From Dyella telluris (GTDB lineage Bacteria; Pseudomonadota; Gammaproteobacteria; Xanthomonadales; Rhodanobacteraceae): a DNA stretch of 64,000 nt. The notes under the pieces were generated by a model. That model was not told where the DNA came from and did no database searches. It saw only the letters and a list, made by a program, of their open reading frames with translations. The stretch is from positions 2,542,001 through 2,606,000 of the forward strand of contig NZ_CP060412.1 in assembly GCF_014297575.1 (NCBI RefSeq), read 5' to 3'. Positions 9,059 through 18,008 of this stretch are shown here, in pieces. The translations under genes and the position numbers were made by a program. Each line of letters begins with the position of its first letter. Position 1 is the first letter of the stretch.

Positions 9059-12000
9059 ATGAACAAGATCTACCGCAAAGTATGGAATCCGTCGCTCGGT
9101 TGCCTGATCGTCGCCTCTGAGCTGGCCAGGGCCAAAGGCAAGGGCGCGTCGCCTGCATCGGCCCGTACGGCAGCGCTCGTCCTTGGTTTTGCGACATGGA
9201 TGTGCACTTCGTCCGCAATCGCGTCAGGTGCGGATGCTGTCGTCGGCAGTGGCCAGGCGAGCAGCAAGAAAGTGGCGTTGGGCGGACCTGTCGCGCTGCA
9301 AGGTAGCCAGGAGGTATCGGACCATCTTTTCGATGCCAATGGTGCTACGGATGGCAGCGAGGACGCGTCGGCAACGGGCAACCACTCCGTCGCAGCGGGT
9401 GCCTCGGCTACGGCGAGTGGCGCCGGTGCCGTGGCAATGGGAGCGAATGCACTTGCCAGCGGCTTGAATTCGATTGCGCAGGGAAATAGAGCAACGGCTT
9501 TGGGCCCCAATACCGTCGCGATCGGAAATAGCGCCCAGGTCGGCATTGCCGGATCGGCAATCAAGAACGATCAGAGCATGGCTATCGGCGCAACGGCCAT
9601 GTCCATCGGCCAGAACAACATCGCGTTTGGCCCCGCTGCACATGCGGCCGCGCGGGATAGTTCGAACAACTTCACTCAACCTGTCGTCAATGCCATTGCC
9701 ATCGGCAATGGTGCGATCTCCCAAGGGAACGGTGACATCATGGTGGGTGCGAGTTCGGTGAGCTACGGTGCCAGTTCCGACTCCACCGATCCCACGACCA
9801 AGGTGGTCATTCCGGGGCAGGTGGAGGAGTACAACACGGCGATCGGCACGGGCACCATCGTTTCCCGTGGCGCCAGCCGAAACACGCTGATCGGCGCGGG
9901 CACGGGTGTTGCGGCCAATACGAATTCCGCGGTGGTCATAGGTGATCGTGCCATTGGATATCGAAGTTACGAAACCGTCATTGGTGCGGGCGCCTACGGC
10001 ATAGGGCAGGGCGCAACCGCCATCGGTGGCTATCTCAACTGGTTTCCGGCCATCGGTCAGACCTCTGTTCCCGTCATGACACGCGGCGGTGGCACCGGCA
10101 CGACCATTGCGTCGTCTTATGGCGCCCAGGCCATTGGCTCGTCGGCGCTGGCGCAATCCAACTATTCAACTGCGATCGGCCCTGCCGCAACGGCAAGTGG
10201 CACACGCCTTGCGACGGGACAGATAGGAACCCAGGGTACCGATCCATCAGTTGTCGGTGGCTCGGTGGCGGTTGGCTTCCTATCGCAGGCCCAGAACGAT
10301 TTCAGCATCGCGCTTGGTTCCATGTCCAAGGCAACCGGTGACCACGCGGTAGCCATCGGCCATAGCAGCACGAGCGCCGGTGCCCAAGCGGTAGCGCTCG
10401 GCTATCAAAGTTTCGCGAGGTATGGCCAGAGCACCGCCATCGGCAGCAACTCCGTCGCGTGGGGCATCCAGAGCATTGCGTTGGGACAGGCAGCGACTGC
10501 TGCTTGGATCCGTGACATCGCCATTGGTGCCAATACCTTGGTGGATGGCGGCATGGGCGTGAACAACACGGCCCTTGGTGCGGGGGCCACCGTGCTCAGA
10601 GCGGCCGACGGCAGCGATGTCAGCAACGCCATCGCCTTCGGTGCATCGGCCAGTGCCTCTGCGGAATCGGCCACGGCGCTGGGCGACTCCGCAGCCGTAT
10701 CGGGTGCTTACGGAACCGCGCTGGGTGCGAGCAGCGATGTGACCGGCTTTGCAGCTACGGCGGTCGGCAATGGCAGCACCGCAGCGGGTGACTACGGCAC
10801 GGCGGTAGGTACCGCGAGCTTGGCGGAAAACGTCAACAGTACCGCCATCGGTGCTTCCAGCTACGCGGCAGGCGCAAACAGTACCGCGGTGGGAAGCAAC
10901 AGCGCTGCCTTCGCCGACAGCAGCAGTGTCTATGGCGCCGACAGCATGGCCACCGACGTCGAGGCTACCGCGCTGGGTTATCGCAGCATGGCCCAGGCTG
11001 TTGGCGCGACGGCGATCGGTGCGAATGCCATCGCAACCGGTAAGAACAGTGTCGCCATCGGTGCCAACAGCGTCGCCGAACAGGACAATACCGTCTCCAT
11101 CGGCAGCGCAGGAAGCGAGCGCCGCATCACCAACGTGGCCACCGGCACGAATAACACCGACGCCGTCAACGTGGCGCAACTCAACGCGGCTGTCGCAGCC
11201 GGTGGCGGCGACATTCTTCAGCAGGCGGTGCTGTTCAACGGTCCTGATGGCGAAGCCAATGCCAACGGGCAGAAGCTCGTCAATCTTGCTGCTGGCACGG
11301 CCAGTACGGACGCCGTCAACATTGGCCAGCTCGGTGGCGTGACCAGTGCGTTGGGTGGAGGCGCCATGATCAACGCCTATGGCGCGGTCATCGGCCCGGT
11401 TTACCACGTCCAGAACGGGATACAGACCAACGTCGGCGATGCGCTGTCTGCGCTGGATGGCGCGGTGACCAACTTGAATGGTCGCGTTACCACCCTGGAG
11501 AGCCATGGCGGTGGCGCACCGCCGCCTTATATTGATGGCAATAGCGGCATCTCCAGTCAGGCGCATGCCAACGCAGGCAACAGCGCGGGAGTGGCGGTTG
11601 GCTATAACGCCAACGCATCGGGAGACAACGCCTCGGTATTGGGCCAGAACGCAACGGCGCTGGGCAGTTACGGTACGGCGATAGGCAACGATAGTTATGC
11701 CGCTGGCCCTCACGACACGGCCCTGGGCGGCAACGCCAAGGTGCATGCAGACGGCAGTGTCGCGGTCGGCGCGAACAGCACCGTTGCCGCAGCGGCAACC
11801 AACTCGGTTTCCGTCGGCGCGGACAGCGCGGTGACAGCGGCCTCGGCCACGGCGATCGGTCAGGCAGCGTCAGCGACGGCCAGCGGCTCCGTGGCGTTGG
11901 GGCAGGGCTCGGTGGCAGACCGCGACAACACGGTCTCGGTCGGCTCGGCGACCAACAATCGCCAGATCGCCAACGTGGCAGCGGGCACGCAGGGCACGGA

Positions 12001-12400
12001 TGCGGTCAACGTCAACCAGCTCACCACCCAGACCCAGCAGGCCATCCAGACCGCGAATAGCTATACCGATGCCAGCAGTCGACAGGCTGTGCAGTCGGCC
12101 AATGCGTATACCGACCAGACATTCCAGAAGGTCAACGACCAGTTCAAGCAGCAGAGCAAGCGTATCGACCAGACCGGTGCCATGGGGGCTGCCATGACGC
12201 AGATGGCGGTCAACACCGCTGGCCTGCGCACCGACAACCGCGTGGGTGCCGGTTTCGGTGGGCAGGGGAGCCAGACCGCGCTCTCGGTGGGTTACCAGCG
12301 CGTGCTCAACAAGGAGGGGTCCGCCACGCTCAGTATCGGTGGCTCGGTCTCCAACGGGGGCAATGCGTCCTTTGGCATGGGTGCCGGCTTCGGCTGGTAG
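9059..12400 (+). CDS. Trimeric autotransporter adhesin (YadA/Hia type) with extended signal peptide
   Basis: This 1113-residue protein begins with an ESPR-type extended signal (MNKIYRKVWNPSLGCLIVASELA) followed by a normal signal core. Residues about 90-670 and 860-960 are head repeats of the degenerate 14-residue form A-x-G-x-x-A-x-A-x-G (for example SVAIGANSVA). YadA neck motifs DAVNVAQL, DAVNIGQL and DAVNVNQL occur in the C-terminal half, two of them within DNTVS-type necks. A coiled-coil stalk leads to the C-terminal beta-barrel anchor (about the last 75 residues, ending in Trp), which forms the 12-stranded trimeric pore. CAGGAG supports this ATG. Expected role: surface adhesion or autoagglutination. 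A strong hairpin follows the stop. Confidence 0.95.
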   Translation: MNKIYRKVWNPSLGCLIVASELARAKGKGASPASARTAALVLGFATWMCTSSAIASGADAVVGSGQASSKKVALGGPVALQGSQEVSDHLFDANGATDGSEDASATGNHSVAAGASATASGAGAVAMGANALASGLNSIAQGNRATALGPNTVAIGNSAQVGIAGSAIKNDQSMAIGATAMSIGQNNIAFGPAAHAAARDSSNNFTQPVVNAIAIGNGAISQGNGDIMVGASSVSYGASSDSTDPTTKVVIPGQVEEYNTAIGTGTIVSRGASRNTLIGAGTGVAANTNSAVVIGDRAIGYRSYETVIGAGAYGIGQGATAIGGYLNWFPAIGQTSVPVMTRGGGTGTTIASSYGAQAIGSSALAQSNYSTAIGPAATASGTRLATGQIGTQGTDPSVVGGSVAVGFLSQAQNDFSIALGSMSKATGDHAVAIGHSSTSAGAQAVALGYQSFARYGQSTAIGSNSVAWGIQSIALGQAATAAWIRDIAIGANTLVDGGMGVNNTALGAGATVLRAADGSDVSNAIAFGASASASAESATALGDSAAVSGAYGTALGASSDVTGFAATAVGNGSTAAGDYGTAVGTASLAENVNSTAIGASSYAAGANSTAVGSNSAAFADSSSVYGADSMATDVEATALGYRSMAQAVGATAIGANAIATGKNSVAIGANSVAEQDNTVSIGSAGSERRITNVATGTNNTDAVNVAQLNAAVAAGGGDILQQAVLFNGPDGEANANGQKLVNLAAGTASTDAVNIGQLGGVTSALGGGAMINAYGAVIGPVYHVQNGIQTNVGDALSALDGAVTNLNGRVTTLESHGGGAPPPYIDGNSGISSQAHANAGNSAGVAVGYNANASGDNASVLGQNATALGSYGTAIGNDSYAAGPHDTALGGNAKVHADGSVAVGANSTVAAAATNSVSVGADSAVTAASATAIGQAASATASGSVALGQGSVADRDNTVSVGSATNNRQIANVAAGTQGTDAVNVNQLTTQTQQAIQTANSYTDASSRQAVQSANAYTDQTFQKVNDQFKQQSKRIDQTGAMGAAMTQMAVNTAGLRTDNRVGAGFGGQGSQTALSVGYQRVLNKEGSATLSIGGSVSNGGNASFGMGAGFGW

Positions 12401-12410
12401 TGACGTTCAA

Positions 12411-12442
12411 CCCGCTATCCGGTGTGGCTGCCGGATAGCGGG
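12411..12442 (+). terminator. Long perfect hairpin after the adhesin gene
   Basis: CCCGCTATCCGG and CCGGATAGCGGG form a perfect 12-bp stem with an 8-base loop, 10 bases after the stop. There is no T-run, so it may protect the 3' end or act together with the T-tailed hairpin downstream. Confidence 0.65.
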
Positions 12443-12573
12443 CCCGCACGGGAGCCATGGTGCCTGCTCTGGTCAGTGCGGTGATTTGGACCGATCCATG
12501 CGCGGGGCCTTGAGTCGCAGGCTGGTCTGGCCTGGCCGAATTAAGGGCGCTTCAGGCGGTTTTCGATTCGCGG

Positions 12574-12603
12574 GGCTGGTGCTTGTGGGCGCCGGCCTTT
12601 TTT
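12574..12603 (+). terminator. T-tailed hairpin between adhesin and T2SS operon
   Basis: GGCTGGTG pairs with CGCCGGCC (two G-U pairs) around 8 bases and is followed by six T. It sits 237 bp before gspE. It is either a backup terminator for the adhesin transcript or an attenuator in the gspE leader. Nothing else gene-like was seen in the 439-bp gap. Confidence 0.5.
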
Positions 12604-12839
12604 CATGGCCGCGAAATGTTGCGAATTCCGTGTCGGTTTGGTTGCAACCGACCTTCGGCGAACCCGAAACACGTCCTGATGGGGAACGTGGAACGCCGGA
12701 AGCGATTTGCTGTCCGATTTCATGAGCCGAGGTGAGAAACCGTGCTCGCGCGTGAACCGGCGGGTATGTTAACAATGCGACTTTGGTGCCGTTGGGGGCG
12801 GTATCCATGGAGTCGGGCCATTTGAAAACGGGGTGACGC

Positions 12840-14573
12840 ATGTCGGCAGTTGCCAAGCCGGCGGCCAATGTGGAGGTTGCGGCGATGGAAAGCCGCGAGG
12901 CGGCGGTCTGCGCGCTGCTGGTCTCCCGTGGGCGGCTGAAGGACACGGACCTTGCACGGGCCCGTCGTCTGCACGAAGAGTCACCCGAAGGCACCCTCAC
13001 GGCGCTCATGGCGCGGCTGGGCCTGGTGTCCGAGCGCGATCTGGCGGAGGCCTGGTCCGAGCTGCTGCATACCCCGCTGCTGGTTGCACGCGAGGCACCC
13101 GATATGCCGCCGGCCGAGCTCGATGTGTCCGTGCGCTTCCTCAAACAGCAACACGTGGTGCCGGTTCGCGTGGGCGAAGACGGTCTGGCCCTGGTGGTAT
13201 CCGACCCCGCCGATCCCTACCCGTTGCAGGCGATCCAGCTCGCGGCGGGTCGTCCCGTCACGCTGCGCATCGGCCTGCGCTCGGAAATCGACGACCTGAT
13301 CGAGCGCTACTACGGCTCCGGCCGTTCCGCGATGGGCGCCATCGTGGAGAACCTCGACGGCAGCGCCGCCGTGGAAGACGACGTGGAGCACCTGCGCGAC
13401 CTCGCTTCCGAGGCGCCGGTGATCCGGCTGGTCAACCTCATTCTTCAGCGCGCGGTGGAACAGCGCGCATCTGACGTGCACATTGAGCCTTTCGAAAATC
13501 GACTGAAGGTGCGCTATCGCATTGATGGCGTGCTGCACGAAGTGGAAGCGCCGCCGTCCAGCTCCACCGCTGCGGTGATTTCCCGCGTGAAAATCATGGC
13601 CAAGCTCAATATTGCCGAGCGTCGCCTGCCGCAGGATGGCCGCATCCAGTTGCGCGTGCAGGGCAAGGAGCTGGACCTGCGCGTGTCCACCGTGCCCACG
13701 AGTTTTGGCGAGTCGGTGGTGATGCGTATCCTGGATCGCGAATCGGTGGTGTTCGATTTCGCCTCGCTGGGATTCACCGACAACTTCCAGCAGCGCTTCG
13801 TCGATGTACTGGAGCGTCCGCACGGCATCCTGCTGGTCACCGGCCCGACCGGTTCGGGCAAGACCACCACGCTGTACACGGCGCTGGCCAAGATCAACAC
13901 GCCGGACGTGAAGATCATCACCGTCGAAGACCCGGTCGAATACCAGATCGAGGGCATCAACCAGATTCAGGTGAAGCCGCAGATCGGCCTGGATTTCACC
14001 GGCGCGCTGCGCTCCATCGTGCGCCAGGATCCGGACGTGATCATGATCGGCGAAATGCGCGATCTGGAAACCTGCCGCATCGCCATCCAGTCCGCGCTCA
14101 CCGGCCACCTGGTGCTGTCCACGCTGCATACCAACAGCGCGGCGGGCGGCATCACGCGCCTGCTCGACATGGGCGTGGAAGACTACCTGCTGGGTTCCAC
14201 CGTCAACGGCATCCTGGCGCAGCGTCTGGTGCGTCGCCTCGATCCGGAAACGGCGGTTGCATACGACGCACTGCCCGAAGTGATCGAGCAGTTCGAACTG
14301 CACAAATACACCGACGAGCGCCCCATCCGCTTGTGGAAGCCGGGCAGCAGCGCGGCCAATCCCACCGGCTACCGCGGGCGCCGGGCCATCATGGAGTTCC
14401 TGGTGATGACCGATCCGCTGCGGCGCCTGGTCATGCAGCGCGCGGATGCGGGCGAGATTGAACGGGCAGCGCGTGCCGAAGGCATGCGCACGATGTACGA
14501 GGATGGCATCGCCAAGGCGGTGGCGGGCGTCACCACCATCGAGGAGGTGTTGCGTGTCACGCAGGAGGGCTGA
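12840..14573 (+). CDS. gspE: Type II secretion ATPase GspE/XpsE, without the cysteine zinc motif
   Basis: This 577-residue secretion ATPase powers pseudopilus assembly at the inner membrane. The N-terminal part (about 20-170) holds the GspL-binding MshEN-like region, and the ATPase core follows. Walker A is GPTGSGKTT (Lys341) and the Walker B region is IVRQDPDVIMIGEMRD (residues 393-408), with Asp and His boxes in between. Most GspE proteins carry two CxxC pairs near the C-terminus. Here the equivalent segments read VRRLDPETAVAY and LWKPGSSAANPTGYRGR, so all four cysteines are absent. It is the first gene of the xps-order operon. Its start matches the family and lies after a roughly 440-bp leader. 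Confidence 0.95.
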   Translation: MSAVAKPAANVEVAAMESREAAVCALLVSRGRLKDTDLARARRLHEESPEGTLTALMARLGLVSERDLAEAWSELLHTPLLVAREAPDMPPAELDVSVRFLKQQHVVPVRVGEDGLALVVSDPADPYPLQAIQLAAGRPVTLRIGLRSEIDDLIERYYGSGRSAMGAIVENLDGSAAVEDDVEHLRDLASEAPVIRLVNLILQRAVEQRASDVHIEPFENRLKVRYRIDGVLHEVEAPPSSSTAAVISRVKIMAKLNIAERRLPQDGRIQLRVQGKELDLRVSTVPTSFGESVVMRILDRESVVFDFASLGFTDNFQQRFVDVLERPHGILLVTGPTGSGKTTTLYTALAKINTPDVKIITVEDPVEYQIEGINQIQVKPQIGLDFTGALRSIVRQDPDVIMIGEMRDLETCRIAIQSALTGHLVLSTLHTNSAAGGITRLLDMGVEDYLLGSTVNGILAQRLVRRLDPETAVAYDALPEVIEQFELHKYTDERPIRLWKPGSSAANPTGYRGRRAIMEFLVMTDPLRRLVMQRADAGEIERAARAEGMRTMYEDGIAKAVAGVTTIEEVLRVTQEG

Positions 14574-14658
14574 GACGCTGACCGAGCATGCACGCGCGCG
14601 CTTGCCTCGTCAGGAAGCGACAAGGCAGGCGCTCGCCACAACGCATGGTCTCCCTCAC

Positions 14659-14686
14659 CGTCATCCCTGCGAAGGCAGGGATGACG
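14659..14686. repeat. REP-like palindrome inside the T2SS operon
   Basis: A perfect 12-bp inverted repeat, CGTCATCCCTGC / GCAGGGATGACG, has a GAAG loop. It belongs to the same family as the palindromes near 23.9, 24.9 and 45.7 kb. It lies in the 177-bp gspE-gspF gap, the only large gap in an otherwise tightly packed operon. Confidence 0.8.
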
Positions 14687-14750
14687 AATTTGTGGCGTTG
14701 TGGCAAACGAGTACGCCTTCGTGGGGCCGGAATGTAGCGCGAGTGGCGCC

Positions 14751-15968
14751 ATGACCCAGTTCCGCTACCGCGCCGTCAGCGCCACCGGCGAAGTGCTGCA
14801 GGGCCAGATGGAAGCCTCCAGCCTGGAGGAAGTCGTCGGTCGCCTGCAGGACCAGGGCCATACCCCGCTCGATGCGCGCGCCGCCGACAGCGACGCCGGC
14901 AGCAGTGGCATGGCGGGCTGGTTCAAGCGCGGCCCGTTCACCGGCGACCAGCTGGCGCAGTTCACGCACCAGCTGGCGACCTTGCTGGGTGCCGGCCAGC
15001 CGCTGGATCGTGCGCTGGGCATCCTGATGGATCTGCCCGAAGGTGCCGGCGCCAAGCAGCTGATCGAGCGCGTGCGCGATCGCGTGCGTGGCGGCACACC
15101 GTTGTCGCAGGCGCTGGATGACGAGCACAGCGTGTTTCCCAAGCTCTACATCAGCCTGGTGCGCGCCGGTGAAGCCGGCGGTTCGCTCGAAGACACGCTG
15201 CGCCGACTGGCCGATTACCTTGAGCGCTCGCAGCAGCTGCGCGGCAGCATCATCAATGCACTGATCTATCCCGCCTTCCTGATGGTGGGCGTGCTCGGCT
15301 CGCTACTGTTGCTGCTGGCCTACGTGGTGCCGCAGTTCGTGCCGATCTTCGAAGACATGCAGGTGCCGATTCCGCTGATCACGCAGATCGTGCTGGCGGT
15401 GGGCAGCACCTTGCAGACGTGGTGGTGGGCCATTGCCATCCTCATCGTGCTTGGCGTGCTCATTGCTCGCTCGCGCCTGCGCGATCCGGCGGCGCTGCTG
15501 GCGTGGCATGCGCGCTTGCTGACCCTGCGCGTGGTGGGCCCGTTGATCCTGAAGGTGCAGACCGCGCGCATCGCACGCACGCTGGGTACTCTGTTGAAAA
15601 ACGGCGTGCCCCTGCTCACGGCGCTGGGCATCGCGCGGCAGGTCACCGCCAATCGTGCACTGGATGAAGCGCTGGCCAAGGCCTCGGAGCAGGTGAAGGA
15701 GGGCACGGGCCTGTCCTTTGCGCTCGCACAGTCCCAGCGCTTTCCGCGCCTTGCACTGCAGATGGTGCAGGTTGGCGAGGAAGCCGGCCAGCTCGACACC
15801 ATGCTGCTCAAGGTGGCCGACACCTTCGAGCTGGAAAGCCGGCGCGCCATCGATCGCCTGCTGGCGGCGCTGGTGCCGGCGCTCACCATCGTGATGACGG
15901 TGTTGGTGGCGATCATCATGGCTGCGATCCTGCTGCCCATGCTCGACCTCACCAGCCACATCCAGTAG
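14751..15968 (+). CDS. gspF: Type II secretion inner-membrane platform protein GspF/XpsF
   Basis: This 405-residue polytopic protein starts MTQFRYRAVSATGEVLQGQMEA, the normal GspF N-terminus, so an in-frame start 17 codons upstream is not used. It has two T2SSF domains (about 70-195 and 275-398) and three membrane segments, near residues 172-195, 222-245 and at the C-terminus. Motifs include FTHQLATLLGAG and GEEAGQLD. It anchors the ATPase and pseudopilus assembly in the inner membrane. It is separated from gspE by a palindromic repeat that could alter the GspE:GspF ratio. Confidence 0.95.
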   Translation: MTQFRYRAVSATGEVLQGQMEASSLEEVVGRLQDQGHTPLDARAADSDAGSSGMAGWFKRGPFTGDQLAQFTHQLATLLGAGQPLDRALGILMDLPEGAGAKQLIERVRDRVRGGTPLSQALDDEHSVFPKLYISLVRAGEAGGSLEDTLRRLADYLERSQQLRGSIINALIYPAFLMVGVLGSLLLLLAYVVPQFVPIFEDMQVPIPLITQIVLAVGSTLQTWWWAIAILIVLGVLIARSRLRDPAALLAWHARLLTLRVVGPLILKVQTARIARTLGTLLKNGVPLLTALGIARQVTANRALDEALAKASEQVKEGTGLSFALAQSQRFPRLALQMVQVGEEAGQLDTMLLKVADTFELESRRAIDRLLAALVPALTIVMTVLVAIIMAAILLPMLDLTSHIQ

Positions 15969-16010
15969 TTCCCTTTCCAAGCACCCTTTCGAACGACGAT
16001 GAGGTACCCC

Positions 16011-16436
16011 ATGCGACAAAGGACTTTCGGCCGTCACAACACGGCGCGCGGCTTCACCCTGCTGGAAATGCTGGCGGTGATCGTGCTGATCGGCATCATC
16101 GGTGCCGTGGTGGTGACGCAGGTGGGCAAGAATGTCGACAAGGGCAAGTACGGCGCCGGCAAGGCCCAGCTCACCACGCTCAGCCAGAAGATCGAGAACT
16201 ACGCGCTGGACAACGGCGCGCCGCCGCAACAGTTGCAGGACCTGATGGTGAAGCCGGCCAATGCACGCAACTGGCAGGGGCCGTATGCCAAGGAATCGGA
16301 GCTGAAGGATCCGTGGGGCCATGAGTTCGGCTACAAGGCGCCGGGTGATCATGGTGCCTTCGATCTCATTTTCTACGGGCAGGATGGCAAGCCCGGCGGT
16401 GACGGCTACAACGCCGACGTGGGCAACTGGCAGTAA
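16011..16436 (+). CDS. gspG: Major pseudopilin GspG/XpsG
   Basis: This pre-pseudopilin of about 141 residues has the prepilin peptidase site RG|FTLLEM, with Glu at +5 of the mature protein, and a hydrophobic N-terminal helix. The C-terminal Ca-binding region GQDGKPGGDGYNADVGNW is typical of GspG and stabilises the pseudopilus. GAGG six bases upstream favours this ATG; an alternative in-frame ATG lies four codons earlier. No prepilin peptidase gene is in the window, so processing must depend on a gene elsewhere (usually pilD). Confidence 0.95.
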   Translation: MRQRTFGRHNTARGFTLLEMLAVIVLIGIIGAVVVTQVGKNVDKGKYGAGKAQLTTLSQKIENYALDNGAPPQQLQDLMVKPANARNWQGPYAKESELKDPWGHEFGYKAPGDHGAFDLIFYGQDGKPGGDGYNADVGNWQ

Positions 16437-16441
16437 TCCGC

Positions 16442-16933
16442 ATGAGGGGGAAACCGCCACGCGCCATCGTCCGTCGCCCAAGGCGTGGCGTGCGCGGCTT
16501 CACCTTGCTGGAAATGCTCGCGGTGATCCTGTTGATCGGCATCGCGGCGGCGGCGGTCGCGGTGTCGGTCACGCAGGGCCTGGCCAGTGCGCGCGTCAGT
16601 GCGGCGAGTGGCGAGCTGGCCGCGGCGCTGCGCGCGGTACGCACGCAGGCCATCGTGCACGGCAACGAGCATACGTTTGAGGTGAATACGCGCGACAACA
16701 CCTATCGTGCGGACAACGGCCCGTCGGTGCGACTGCCCACGGGCATGCGCATTGGCATCACCAGTGCGAAGGAAGACCAGGTCGACGGCCACACCGGACG
16801 CATCCGGTTCTTCCCGGACGGCAGCTCCACCGGGGGCCACATCACGTTGCAGCGGGACCGGCGCCAGTGGCGCGTCAACGTATCGTGGCTCACCGGTGCG
16901 GTCAGCGTGGCTGACGTGAGCGCGAAGTCATGA
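16442..16933 (+). CDS. gspH: Minor pseudopilin GspH/XpsH
   Basis: This 163-residue pre-pseudopilin has a long basic leader (KPPRAIVRRPRRGVRG) before the cleavage site G|FTLLEM, then a hydrophobic helix and a beta-rich GspH domain. It begins five bases after the gspG stop and its stop overlaps the next start (ATGA). It forms part of the pseudopilus tip with I, J and K. Confidence 0.93.
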   Translation: MRGKPPRAIVRRPRRGVRGFTLLEMLAVILLIGIAAAAVAVSVTQGLASARVSAASGELAAALRAVRTQAIVHGNEHTFEVNTRDNTYRADNGPSVRLPTGMRIGITSAKEDQVDGHTGRIRFFPDGSSTGGHITLQRDRRQWRVNVSWLTGAVSVADVSAKS

Positions 16934-17328
16934 CACGTCGTGCGCGCGGCTTCAGCCTGCTCGAGGTGGTGGCGGCCACCTTGCTGCTGGCCATTGCTTT
17001 CGCCGCGCTGCTGAAGGTGGCCGGCGGTTCCATCGAGCTGACGCGCAATGCCGACGATCACAGCCAGGCCGCGCTGTGGGCGCGCTCGCTGCTGGACACG
17101 GTGGATATCACCACGCCCCTACAGCCCGGGCGCACGGAAGGCCGCTTCGACGCCAACTATCGCTGGCGGCTGGTGGTGACGCCGTGGAGCCCCGCGCCCG
17201 CCGGTCAGAACAACGTGCCGGTGCGCGTGATGAAGCTCGATCTCGACGTGATGTGGGGGCCGCGCTTGCGCGAGCGCACGGCCCATTTCAGCACCTTGCG
17301 CGTGCTCGGTCCGGTGAAGACGTCATGA
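16930..17328 (+). CDS. gspI: Minor pseudopilin GspI/XpsI
   Basis: This 132-residue pre-pseudopilin has processing site G|FSLLEV with Glu at +5 and the usual small globular domain. ATGA overlaps at both ends indicate translational coupling with gspH and gspJ. GspI is known to nucleate the I-J-K tip complex. Confidence 0.93.
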   Translation: MTRRARGFSLLEVVAATLLLAIAFAALLKVAGGSIELTRNADDHSQAALWARSLLDTVDITTPLQPGRTEGRFDANYRWRLVVTPWSPAPAGQNNVPVRVMKLDLDVMWGPRLRERTAHFSTLRVLGPVKTS

Positions 17329-18008
17329 GTCGATCCGTGCCCGCTCGCCTGCGTGGATTTACCCTGCTTGAGGTGCTGGGCGCGCTGGCGCTGTTCTCGC
17401 TGCTGCTGCTCGGCGTGTACTCCGGCGTACGCACGGCAACGCACACGGTGCGCTCGGGTGAGGCGACCATCCAGCGGGTGGATCAGGTGCGTTCGGCCCA
17501 GCAGTTCCTGCGACGCGAGCTGGCACAGGCGCGTGCCGTGCCGCTGGCGCATACGGACAAGGGCGATCCGATTTTCTTCAAGGGCGATGCGCACGAGCTG
17601 CGTTTCGTCGCTCCGCTGCCAGGCTATCTCGGCAAGCTTGGGCCGCAACTGCAGCAACTGAAGTTGATTGCCAACGGCGACGGTACCTCGCGGCTGGAGG
17701 CAAGCTTTGCACTGATGCCGCCGGACGGCACCGCGCCGAAGGCGCTGGGCGAACCCCAGGTGCTGGTCGATCGCGTGCGCCAAGGCAGCTTCAGCTATCG
17801 CGCACCCGACAGCGCGGATCGTCCCGGCGACTGGCGCAGCGGGTGGGACGACACGCGGTCCATGCCGCGCATCGTGCGCATCGCGCTGCAGCTCGATGGC
17901 ACCACCACATGGCCGCAACTGGACGCACCGTTGCGCGTGGATGCCGCAGCGGTGCAGGGTCAGGCGGCCGACCTGCTGCAGGGCCTGCAACGGAAAACCG
18001 TGCCATGA
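17325..18008 (+). CDS. gspJ: Minor pseudopilin GspJ/XpsJ
   Basis: This 227-residue pre-pseudopilin has site G|FTLLEVLGALALFS, a long amphipathic helix and a beta-rich head. The start is the ATG overlapping the gspI stop; a longer open frame upstream is a shadow of gspI. It forms the pseudopilus tip with GspI and GspK. Confidence 0.93.
   Translation: MSRSVPARLRGFTLLEVLGALALFSLLLLGVYSGVRTATHTVRSGEATIQRVDQVRSAQQFLRRELAQARAVPLAHTDKGDPIFFKGDAHELRFVAPLPGYLGKLGPQLQQLKLIANGDGTSRLEASFALMPPDGTAPKALGEPQVLVDRVRQGSFSYRAPDSADRPGDWRSGWDDTRSMPRIVRIALQLDGTTTWPQLDAPLRVDAAAVQGQAADLLQGLQRKTVP

Noticed and set aside
9400..12000. Regularly spaced short repeats that could suggest a CRISPR-like or satellite array
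   Set aside because: The periodicity is that of the 14-residue head repeats in the adhesin, in frame and degenerate at the DNA level.
12246..12725. Open frame running past the adhesin stop toward gspE
   Set aside because: It overlaps the adhesin anchor in another frame, crosses both hairpins, and has no ribosome site or recognisable sequence.
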